A DNA stretch of 64,000 nucleotides, taken from NCBI RefSeq assembly GCF_013373865.1, contig NC_050467.1, forward strand, positions 5,146,001 to 5,210,000. Direction: 5' to 3'. The translations under genes were made by a program, and so were the position numbers. This document shows positions 34,935-45,888 of the stretch, in pieces. How positions within the stretch are numbered: the first letter of the stretch is position 1; every line of letters starts with the position of its first letter. This stretch comes from Monomorium pharaonis. Its lineage: Eukaryota; Arthropoda; Insecta; Hymenoptera; Formicidae. Below the pieces are notes generated by a model. The model did not search any database, was not told where the DNA came from, and saw only the letters and a program-made list of their open reading frames with translations.

Positions 34935-36138
34935 GGACAGCTCTCGGCGGGGTTGGCTCACCAGGTTGATTCGTTGGTGAACGGTCGGGCAAGGTTTCGT
35001 CTGTGACGGTCGACGAGCCCCTAGAAGCGCGCCGGCGGGATCTATATCGGTGTTTGTGCACCAGAGCCGGCTCTGAATCTTCCGTCACCCTTGATAAACG
35101 AATCGCATGACTAAAGTACTCTGTTTCCGGAGAGAGTCGCATGTATTAAAGCTTGGAATATATGGAAATAAAATCCACATTGTCTAAATTTTTTTTAATT
35201 ACCGCCGTAGCTTTATTCGTGCTTTTTATGTGTATTCTTTCAATTTTTGTTTTTTATTATTTGCAGTTTTATTATTTGCAGTATTTAGAAGAATAATATT
35301 TTCAAATTGAAAGAATTTATGAATTTTAGTCAAATCCGTGTATGCGACAAAAACATTTTTTTTTTTTTGTCAATTTTAATATAAATCTTGCGAGATGGAA
35401 AATATGAATTTTACCTGAATGTCCCTTTTTTTCTGGTAAAAAATATGGCATCATGACAGATATTTTGATTTAATAAATTAATTTATACTATTTTTTTAAA
35501 TACAAATTGTGTAATATATTTGATTTATTTTTAAAACAGCATTTTCAAGCAATTTATTTTCTATTTTTTATCCTTTATTTTTATTCTAAATCCAAAACAC
35601 ATTTTAAATCCAGAAAGAATTCAAAGAATTTAATTGTAGAATTAAGAATTTGTTCTTTTTCAGCTATAATTACATTCTTTGCATGCGAAACAAAACAAAT
35701 ACATGTTTCCTGACAGAGGAAAAAAAGAATTATATAACAGAATTTTAAATATTATATGTTTAAAAAGAATTGTCTCATTAGAGAGAAAAAAAATTATTAA
35801 TGGCATTTGTACCATGACGAAAGATGAGAAATATGTCTGTTATAAGTATTCGCTCTCACAAGTTTTTACACGTACTATTGGAAAAATGTCTTGTGATAGA
35901 AGAGCATTCGGAAAATTGTAGAAGAAAACGAAGAATATCTCGTTTTGCATTTTTTCGTGTATGTACAGATAACATATATTGTTTGCCTAATTTTTTACGG
36001 ATGTTACTTTTATCTTTTCAATGATTATTTATTTATTTAAATATGTGGATTTAAAGTGGATTCTGTGGCTCCTATAGACCCGGCCCTGGTCGGTAGCGTC
36101 GCTACCACCAGTGGTTCGAGTGAAATTGGGGTGGTCGG

Positions 36139-36206
<68 letters not shown>

Positions 36207-36219
36207 GAGAGTGAGAGAG
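36139..36219. repeat. (GA)n microsatellite, about 80 bases
   Basis: Nearly pure GA with a few GAA and GTGA interruptions. Confidence 0.95.
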
Positions 36220-39200
36220 GGCTGGTGGCTGCTTCTCTACGACTGTGTGTCGGTGGGGAAATGTTGCAGGAGCGGCAACGAGGAAGGGGGAGGGGGTGCA
36301 AACGGCCTGGGCACGTAGGGACGAGAGAGGGGGGAGGGAGGGCGGGGGTGAAATCAATACTCTGCGGTCTCCGCCCCCGGGAGTACACGGATGAATACAC
36401 GGACAAACACGAGCGCCGACGAGGGTAGCTCGTCGGATTTTGCCCGTGGTGGTGCGCCGTTCCGCGTTCCGTTTTCGCCCTTTTTCCTCGCCCTCCGCGC
36501 ATCTTCATACCCTTCCTCCCGCCCTTCTTCGCGTGTCCCACCTCCCCCGCCCCTCTTTCGCCACCGCATGTCGTCGCTGCTTCCCGCTCGTTATAGTTGA
36601 CTGTCTTACCAGTCGAGGACGTCGACATGCGAGATGTCGTCGAAAGTGGGATTGGCAGTCAGCCAATCGCGATCATCGGAGACGACCGTTTGCGGTCGTT
36701 TGGAGATAAATAACAGGGATGAATTGCGAAAACGGTTCGCTGCGCGCTCCCACCTCCGTTCCCCCCCTCCTCCCTTCTGCGCAAAAATGATTCTTCAAAA
36801 GTGATCCCACAGCGTGGATTTTTCTGTTTTCCGTTTCGCGTGCGTGTGCGGCAATAACAACATCGACTAATGCAATGCGATGAAATAACAGAATTGTTAA
36901 CGGAATGCAATCGAGTTGAGGCTTGAAAAACGTCAATTTCGAGTTTTGTACACTTTTTTTTTTTAGATTGCCGTTTGTAATAAAAGATTCTGTGTTGATG
37001 GACAATTTCTCTTTTCGAAGCTTTTCGCTTTGACTATTTAAACACTTGTGAAAGATGAAAAGCTGATATTTTAGCAATCTATTTTTCTGTCCTTTTTACA
37101 TGCCGCGCTGTATTTCAGATAATGAGGCCGATGCCTCTCCGATATTGCGATTAAATCTACGGTTACATTTTTATATTTTAATTTAAATTATAAACTACAG
37201 AAATGTTATCCGACATGTACTTTCAAAGGTTACCTTTCCCTTCGTAATGGCGAAGCAATAATTTTTTTTTTTTCCTCATTTGTGCTTCCTCCCTGTGTGA
37301 TATAATATAAGGCTGAGAACGTTCATTGTTATCACGTTGAAATTTTCGCTCGCCAGCCCGTACGTATTCCCTTGAGGGACTTCGAGCATACCCCGTGAAA
37401 TTCGAGAACCATGAACGGGATTTTTTAAAACACGGCTCTTCTCATTGCGGCGAACGTTATCTCCACTTAGTGGATAATATTCCACCCTTTTTTTAACATT
37501 GCCATCCGCGGCGGTGGTGGCTTTAAAATTTACTTCGTGCACACGCCGCGCCGCGCGCCGCGCCGGAAGGAAAAGTTCGCCTGATGCCGTTTCAGAATTA
37601 CGACGCGGGTTGTAAAGCACGACGCGCGTCCTGCGGGGGGGGGGGGGAGAATGGGAGAGCATGAGAAAGAGAAGAAATGCGCTTTCATCCGAACGACGGT
37701 CCTAAAAAGATCTTTCATAGTCGCGGCGAGCGCCGTTAGCCCTTTTTCTCGGTCACCGCTCTCGTCCCTTTCACGCGACGTCGCTCGCGCGATAATGCGA
37801 GCGAAAAACCAGTGCTCTCTGAATTCGACATCTTTTTGCCGAAGCTCTTTCAGCGAATCTCCAAATCATATGGACATTTGTAAACGAAACATTTTATTTA
37901 TCGAAAAGCCCAGTGATACGTAACACGATGCGCTTGCGCGGTCGCAAAAAAGGATCGGCTTTATTCAAAATATGCTGAATTATATTTTATTTAATGCTCT
38001 TTTTATTTATCAAACGAATTTAATATTTTCGATATTATCTATATTTATTTGATAATTCTTTATATGGAGGGTATGATATATGTAATTGATGTTCTCTTTG
38101 TATTTTTGATTATACTTTTTCGTTTTATTTTATTTATCCGTTGTCATTAAGGGTGAGGGGTACTCTTTTTTTTTTACATTTGTTCTAAATTCTTGATAAA
38201 ATGTTAATTTCATTATCTCGCACGGATGCAATCCGCTATTAAACGACGATCAGGAGGAGAGCAGTTAAAGACGGGTGCGGCGATAGGAGCCATATTATTA
38301 CCCGCTGCCTCTATCTGCGGCATCGAGGTATCGATTCTCGATTTTCGATATACGATACCACGCCGTTCGCGATCGGTTTTATGGCTGGTCGACGCGATTT
38401 CGCCTTCGTCGTACCGCAAAGCCGCAACTTCCATCAGCCAGCCCGACGATATCAACGGCGGACGCGAGTATTCACGTTCGATATTTCGAATACATCTATC
38501 TCGCTTGTAACTTTGCGTTTTTGGATGAATTTGTCAGTTCCCTCCGATGGCCTCTTTCCATGATATTTGATGCCTCAGGAATGCCGCGTATTCCTGGAAA
38601 CATTGTGATTGGAATTTACGGAAAAGATTTTCGGTAAAATTGATGGATGTGAAAAATTTCAAATTTCTAATACAAAAGAATAACGTTTATATTTGACAAC
38701 TGTGTCGCACATTGAAGCAATAAGTAATTTTGACTCAGCATAACAAGTCTCACGCCATTATAATTTTTAATAAGATACAAAAAAGTTTCGAAGGTACGAG
38801 TATACAATTCGTAAAAAAATTTTCTTTGATAATTGTTATCGCAATAAGAAAGAAGATTTAGATGAGACAAGAGAATTTTATCCTCGTAGAATTTTTTTAA
38901 GAGAAGGAAAATCTTTGATAAGAAGAAAGGCAGTTTTGGGCATAGATGGGCACGGGAAGAATTTTAAATGGGTCTATAATTCATAATAAAGCATAATGTG
39001 TTGATAATTGGGGCATTCAGGTGCTCTTGAGCACACGGGGAGGGAAAAAAAAATAAGCTTGACGCGTGTCGAAAGGTCCATAGATGCCACACCCTCGGGG
39101 CAAGGCGCTCGCGTATGCACACCCGAGCGACTCGCACACACAAGCGCGGGGGTTGGCCGGGAGGTACGATGAAGCAAATGGAAAGAGCGAAGCGAGAGGG

Positions 39201-39509
39201 AGAAATGAGGGCGAAAGAGAAAGAGTCTCGGAGTGCCATTCTGCTTACGGTGACACTCGCTCAGGGACAGTTTCAGACATCTACGCGTCAGAAGACAGAG
39301 GCTTAAAGATCACGATCTCTGCATTGCACGTTACATTTAGTTCTCGATTGTTTCACATTTATTTTTCGCTAATACACCGAAAGGAAAGCAACGATTATCA
39401 TAATTTAATTACAATTTATAATTACTTTTGATCTCAATTATATATGCTTGTAATTATTTTAATCATGCAAATTAAATCTATTAGTTATTGTTGTGTAAAC
39501 GGTAAACGA

Positions 39510-39809
39510 AAAAAGTTTAAAAAAAGAATTATATTACTGTAATTGCGATTGCATATTACATTTATATTTAAAAATACTTATTTAACTTTTATCATCCGTA
39601 TATTTTTATATATCTTGTTATATTAATATTTGAAATTTCATAATAATTTATAATAATTTCTTTCATAATTGATAGAAGTATAAAAAAACACACATCATTA
39701 TTATTACAAACAGTAGTAGAATAATAAGAAACAAAAAAATGGAGTATAAAAATAAAGTTTCTTAGCCGTAACATTATCGTACAATTACAGTCGCATTTTT
39801 TTCTCAGTA
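39510..39809. mobile_element. Probable AT-rich MITE, CACTGAGAAAAA-type right end
   Basis: The right end on the opposite strand reads TACTGAGAAAAAAATGCGAC, followed by TGTAATTGTACGATAATG. The left side near 39520-39560 has a related A-run followed by ACTGTAATTGCGATTGCATA in the matching orientation. The interior is very AT-rich with no ORF. The left boundary is approximate. Confidence 0.45.
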
Positions 39810-40954
39810 TAATTAAAGCACAATATTACTTTATTGTTTACTCATTATAATTTCAAAGTTTGTTTTATCTTTGTTTTTGGAATATTAATTAAAGCAAGTT
39901 CTACACACATCACGGTGATATTAATGTTAATATATGGTAAAGGTATCTTATTCGAGCTTACACATTTGCATGGTTTATCTGAAATACGGAAAATCATTGC
40001 GGGCATCTCTTTGCACGACGCATCCTGAAGCAGCTGTCTCCCTGATTACCGCCTGAAGCCGCCGTTGCGTTTCATCCCTTTGCTCGCGCCGTGAGAGACG
40101 TACGCAAACAGTCGTGAAGGGATGAGACGTTGCCGGTTATAAGGGGCGGAGAGTGCGTATTGAGAGCGCGAGATTTCGAGAGAATGAAATCCGCCATGAG
40201 AGAATAACTACCGCCAAGCCGAGAGCAGCGTTTCTTTGTGTACGTGCCGGTGCGTACGTGTGCCGAGGGTGAAGCGAAGGGGAACTGAAGTACAAGGGAC
40301 TCGGGGAAACGACGAGGAGTTTTCGAGGGTGTCAAGGGCGTCCGCAGGGAAATCGACGATTCCCCCTACCCTTCCCGGGGCCGGGGGCACGAATAATACG
40401 CGAATTTCTCGAGGAGGAGGGTTCATGATGAGCGATCGCGGTAATTAAGCGTCCGTTGTAATTAAAACGCCACTTGCTTCCAACCCCGCTCTTTTTTCGC
40501 CGTGTCTCCCACCCTTGGCGTTCGCAGCTGTCTCTTTTGAGCTCTCGATTGCGATTCGATCGTAGATAAAGTGGCGTTTTGCTGACGGCGTTCGATGCGA
40601 TAATTGAATGCACAATTAACCCGCAATCCCGGTATTACAGATTGTACCGTAATAGGGTGTAATGTAGGACGCTTGCGCTTAAGATGAAGAGCGATTATAA
40701 AATAAAGTATCTATTATTTAAACATACATAAAACGAGATACTTTTTTTTTTTTAGCAATTAAGCCGTTTACAAATGGCTTTAAAATGGTAAAATATTAAA
40801 AAAATATATTTTTCAGTTCTCCAATTACCGTAACGAAACCTTCGAAATACATATGGAGCTCGCTCAGAGATTGGTTTCTCCCTGTTTACGGATCCTAAAA
40901 GTCCAAATTACACCAGTCTAAAGAAAATAAAAAGGAACCTGCCGTCGTTGGGCA

Positions 40955-41215
40955 CACCGATACAGATTACCATTCCAGGGCTGGAAGCCCGAAAGTGACA
41001 TTGATTTAAAATTGATTTTTATTCGCCCGTAATAAATTTTGGCAGTTTCCGCAGTATTACGGGCTGCGCTTTCGATCGGAGTGAATCTCGATCCCTTTCT
41101 CGATAACTCCGAGGTACCTATCTGTTCGTGCATCGCATATAGGAGAAGGTAAGGCCGACAAGGTTCAGTCGAGAACAGATTACCATTACAAGGTGGAAAA
41201 GCGGAAGGGGGACAC
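40955..41215. repeat. Short diverged direct duplication, offset about 213 bp
   Basis: ACAGATTACCATTCCAGGG at 40962 and ACAGATTACCATTACAAGG at 41175 sit in similar flanks (a CCG...TTG lead-in and a TGGAAGC/GAAAG-type follow-on). Similarity outside about 60 bases is not clear, so this may be two copies of a dispersed short element. Confidence 0.4.
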
Positions 41216-41692
41216 CGGAGTGGTTCTCCGGCGTGTCGGGTCTCCCCTCCCCTCACCCTCACCCTCCTTCTTTCTCTCTCAGAGCTGTTTGAATATTAAT
41301 CGACTCGTTTGACTTATTTATCAGCCCCTTCGTGCCACGGGCACGAACGGTGCGCTACCGAATCCACACGGCGTACACGGGAGGGTTAGAGAACTCTTTT
41401 TCGAGGGACATAAAACGGCTGTTCCACGACCGCAAGTGAGACAGCCGAGGGTAGACAACCGCGTGTGTTGCCGCGCGCGCAGGGTGTCCCGAAAACGACG
41501 CTCGTCATGCATTATGAACGAGCGTAGGAATAGGGCGGAGGCTGAGATTAATTTTATCGTGACGGGCACGCCACGCGGATTCTGCGCCTTTCACGCTCGC
41601 CGGCCGAACAAACGTGATACACATTCTTTTTCAGACGCCACGTTATTAAAACGAACACCGTAATTTGTTGCCAACCGGGAGAAAGAAGGTGA

Positions 41693-41715
41693 AAGAGAGA
41701 GAGAGAGAGAGAGAG
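41693..41715. repeat. (GA)n microsatellite
   Basis: About eleven GA units. Confidence 0.85.
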
Positions 41716-43814
41716 TTTCCCGCATTAATGACGTCAGCCCGACAATGGGACTTGAATTACGTGCTCATTGTTAACTGATAAATTAGCTCCATTAGCATCT
41801 GCTTATAACTCGAGTCGGTTAACTAGCAGCATCCTAGTGAAAAGTCGAGGTGGGTGTTCTCATAAACGGCAACAGCGTCGTTCACGCGCGTAAACCGGAA
41901 AGCCATTTCCACGCGCGATTGAATTCAGCCGCGCAGTCCTTCGCCGGAGATTCGCACTTTTTACGACGCACTCGGCTCTCGCGAGACGCTTCGTCAACAT
42001 CCCCCCGATATATATATGACGTACGACGGCGAGTATATATCGAATGCGTGTGCGGTCTCCGTGCCTTCGGCTACGCGGCGAACATGACGAATAATTTATC
42101 GACACGGGTCTAAACCAACCCCTCTCGCGTGTACCGCGCGGTCGCCGGCTAGGTTTTAGGGCCCCGTCGCCGCGGTTAAGCTCGTTACACCCGAGCACGC
42201 GAGCAGCTTAGTCATGCGTGTCTCTTACGCAAACACGACCGCGCCCGGTACGCTACGCGAAATTACTCATTTGTCGCCTTAATCGTCGCTTTTGTGTCGC
42301 GTTTTGCAGCCCGAAACATCGAGGGAGGGGGACGGGGACGATCGTTAATCGGCCGTGTCCACGCGAGAGACCCTCTTTGTCGTTCGATAGCGCGGTCACG
42401 CGTACATCTCCACGATACATTAGATAATTTCTTGATGATTTTCCGTAATCACACACCGGCAGCGCCATTTTCTGAGGGAGTTTTACCGGGAATTAGTAGA
42501 AATTTGTTTGGTAAATTGGAAATGTTTAATGGACATTGAATGATGGGGAGTAATAAAATGTTTACTCGAATAATATAATATTAACAGAAATTTATTTGTT
42601 TGTATATGTGTAAAATAATTCTTTGTATATTTTTACATTCAATGTAATTTCTAGAGTTTATGGAAAACAAAAGTATTGCTGTATTCGCCATTGACAGTAC
42701 GTATTTAATCGAAATATTATTGCAATTTTTCTAATCTGATTGGAAAATTGTTAGATAGACGAGCGGTAATATTTCTAAGACGACTTATCCGCAGGTCCTT
42801 TGTGAGAGAATTGATACACTCCATTTCGAGCCATTTCATCCGAGAACTCTCGCAGAAATCGGAAAAATGATGGGCGGAAAGAGCGCCGGAGATGTAAGCG
42901 CGCGGTAAGAAGCATCGGGAACTCCATTTGAGTTATGGTCCTTGCCACGTCGCACAATCGTCCGGGAGGTTCGTATTCGCGTTCCTTATGTCTGTGTATC
43001 GTACATATGTATCCACCGCCGTCGTGAGCAACAGCACATGGTTATCTGTGTGAACGGGGAGATAAAGGCTGGAAGGGATCTCTACAGAGTAACGCGGACA
43101 TGTCGCTTCGAACCTTGAGACGAGGACGAATTTGGAGTTGACGTAATTGCTTGCCGAAAATTCAAGAGAGAAGATATCCATGTTTTTACTGCGTATATTT
43201 CGAGTGATGTAATTAAAGTCCGTAATTAAATAAAGATGATTAAACGTTTAATGGGGGAATTCCATCGCTGTGATATTTAAATAACAGGTCAATCTGCACG
43301 TTTTGACTTCCGTTATATCTGTAATTCAATGGGCAATACGCATTTCATGTTACGCGAACGAATACAGGGCGCAGCAGTAACGGAATGGAATGCGAATCGC
43401 GTCTGGATTTTCATCGCGACTCTCGTTGGCTTTGAAAAATAGAGCTGGAATGTGGGTAATATAAAACGGAGCATCCTAAGCCTGGCCGGAACGCGCTGTT
43501 ATTAAGTGCAGCGGTACCAAGTCTAACGTTCGAGAGATTAAATTGTTCGTTCGTGATTAATGGTCTCTTTCCCTTCCCATTTGCTTTCATTAATTTCGCT
43601 TTGTCCGCGTTGGAAAGGTCGACTTCCGCGTCGTGACGTCTGTTTTCTTAATTACGCTAACTAACTGATTATTAAAAAAAAGAGATTATTTTTATTATCG
43701 TCATGCAAATGCATTTTAATTTATTAAAATGATAATTGCGATAAAAGAAGGGAAAGTTGCGGGAATAAATAAATTACTTTCTTTGAGCTAATAAAGAACA
43801 GAGAGGTATTGCTT

Positions 43815-43835
43815 TATATATATATATATATATAT
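43815..43835. repeat. (TA)n microsatellite
   Basis: About ten TA units. Confidence 0.85.
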
Positions 43836-44620
43836 GTTTACATTATGTTACATTACGATATGACACTACACTGTGTGTAAAAATTGATACACAATAAAGG
43901 CTTTTTTTGAGTGCGACGCAAGTATTAAATGTAATATTAATTATGGAAGTTGCGCACACGCGTAATCTTTAATTACATCGATCGCGTACGAAAGCAAGAC
44001 CTTTTTCTAAATGGAAAAAAGAAACAACAGAAACAGTGAATTATGAGGGGAAGAATCACGGTGAAATGGCGCGCGCATTTCAGCATGTAACGCGACTACA
44101 TGAATGTGGGTTAATTGCACCGGGAGACAAACGACTTAATTCCTCCCGATTAATTAAGGCCGTCGCGTAATTTCTCCATCCGGTCCGGTGAGTCAGTACA
44201 AGGCTCCAACCAGCCCTACAATTTTTCTGGCGACCGACAGAAGATGTCTCGCGGTAAGCATCGACAAGGCGACTATTTTAGCGCTCTGGAATTCCAGGAA
44301 AATAACGGACGGCGTAACATCGGACGACTTTTGAATTTAAGAAATTCAGTTATGGTTCGTTCAGTCACGCACTAATTTACTTTTCCGGCGTACATTTCTC
44401 TTCCAATTTTGTACATTATCTTTGCAGATAAAATTATTCTCCTTATTTTAAACTCATCCTGAGAAAGAATAACTCTCTTGTTTATCTTTTAGCATCACGT
44501 CTCGAAGGTATGAGCTAACGGAATGCAATACCGAAATCGAATCGGAGTATATTTTTAATATAGCACCCAACTGTGCTGTTTTTCCTTTTACGCATCTGAC
44601 ACGGTGTTCCATCTCGCGTG

Positions 44621-45240
44621 CAAATAGGTACTTTATATTTCATCCTGACATATTCTTAGCGAAACTATAGGAGGGCGGGGAATATAAAGCCCGGGCGAGA
44701 TGTGATGCCCGAGGGGGAAAGAAAGGTGCTGATGTCGAGAGTCACGGTCCATTTGCAATATGTCCGATTATCATTTCTTCCTCCCCTTCGCGTCTCCGGG
44801 CTTCCACAATCCCCCAAACAGGTATCTCATACTTTGTCTTGGCAATATTCTTAATAAAACTATAACGGGACGGTGAATAGAATCGGAAGGGGACTGAAAC
44901 CCGAGGGAAGATATTGATGTCGAGAGTCACGGTCCATTTCCAATATGGCCGATTGCCTTTCTCTCCCCTTCGTGGGCTCCGAGCCACCCCGCTTACATGG
45001 ATATTTTATATCCTGTCTTGTTATATATTCTTAATAAAACTGCGCAGGGTATAGAATATAGTGCCGGGGGCATGAAACTTGACGGAAAGATATCGACGCT
45101 GTTACAAGATACTCATGTTTCAGGCAACATTCCATTTCCGGTATTATCGTTTTTTTTATCCTTCACTTTATGCAGAGGCTGGCATCGCACGCCCATACAG
45201 GTTTTCTCGACGCGTCGTTCTTTTAATAAAGTAAAAAATA
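44621..45240. repeat. Degenerate tandem array, three and a half units of about 180-198 bp
   Basis: Units start near 44621, 44815, 44993 and 45193, each with a CAAACAGG/CATACAGG-like head and a TATTCTTAATAAAACT-like segment (44651, 44846, 45026, and a weaker one at about 45217). The block TGATGTCGAGAGTCACGGTC is identical in units 1 (from 44730) and 2 (from about 44915) and decayed in unit 3. Units 1-2 also share AATATG(T/G)CCGATT and a pyrimidine-rich tail. No conserved frame. Confidence 0.7.
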
Positions 45241-45282
45241 TGGATGAAAGAGAAAAAAAACGGTAATAATTAAATCTCTTGC

Positions 45283-45574
45283 TGCACTGATAAAAAAATG
45301 TGTTGCATTTGCGACTGTAATTGCATAATAAAATAATTACAGTTGGGAGTGTCATTTTTTTTAGTAATTATTGCTATTAACATTTGTAATAATAATCATA
45401 TCCTATATTTTAAAGTTGTATACTTTTTAGTGCAATTTTTTTCATGGTTGGCATCACTACAAGTATATGGTTATTATTATTAATATTGTTGTAATAATTA
45501 AAATAAAAACGATATTTCTGACTGCAATTTTTTTAATGTCTAGTAAAATAATTACATCATATTTCTCATCAGAT
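45283..45574. mobile_element. Probable MITE related to the 39510 element
   Basis: The left end CACTGATAAAAAAATGTG is followed by GCGACTGTAATTG, shared with the terminal part of the 39510-39809 element. A loosely matching inverted end lies near 45550-45574 (CTGATGAGAAATATG on the opposite strand). The inner inverted pair ACTGTAATT ... AATTACAGT makes a small hairpin. Boundaries are uncertain. Confidence 0.35.
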
Positions 45575-45750
45575 TAGAGGATTTTCCTTCTAATTTATTT
45601 TTTTCCTAAATATAATTCTAGTGATATAATTAGCGACAGAGTTAGCGGGTAGTTAACGGAGCAAAATCTCGCATATAACGTCAGTTCCGGTTTAAAACAG
45701 CGTGTTACCGTGCGACCTGCTAGAAATATTTTAGGCATAACTACAGGATT

Positions 45751-45888
45751 GGTATTTATAGTCAATTCTTATGTTTAAAGGCCGCCTTGAGTACCGTCTT
45801 AATATGTCGCGAGCCAATCACAGAGCTCTATTAGCCATATAGCATTTTAAGACGGTCTTAAATATATAAAGAACCGACTATGAATACC
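45751..45888. mobile_element. 138-bp palindromic MITE-like element
   Basis: The outer ends read GGTATTTATAGTCAATTCTT and, from the opposite strand, GGTATTCATAGTCGGTTCTT (16-17 of 20 identical). Inside lies a perfect 10-bp inverted pair, ACCGTCTTAA at 45793-45802 and its complement at 45847-45856, around an AGAGCTCT centre. No coding sequence. The superfamily is not identified; the ends differ from the CACTGAGAAAAA group. Confidence 0.7.

Larger units (their letters stand above)
29879..35150. other. sbb first coding intron, proximal part
   Basis: No further sbb coding block was recognised. CpG-rich at 30400-34000 with unsupported frames (for example 31824-32321). AATAAA hexamers occur at 30022 and 30175, shortly after the read-through stop at 29954. 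A GGAA run lies near 32517-32536 and a C-run near 31584-31596. Confidence 0.6.
35151..40010. other. sbb intron, mostly AT-rich
   Basis: AT-rich at 35150-36030, 37930-38220 and 38600-40010, CpG-rich between. A directly repeated 16-mer TTTATTATTTGCAGTT lies near 35247-35281. G-run at about 37637-37646. The MITE at 39510 is listed separately. No gene seen. Confidence 0.6.
40011..44620. other. sbb intron, CpG-rich
   Basis: CpG-rich to about 42540, then mixed. Contains the 213-bp direct duplication, GA and TA microsatellites and several unsupported two-strand frames (41860-42198, 42218-42539). No gene recognised. Confidence 0.55.

Noticed and set aside
36029..36628. 199-codon minus-strand ORF
   Set aside because: Built on an 80-base GA repeat and GC-rich flank; no domain.
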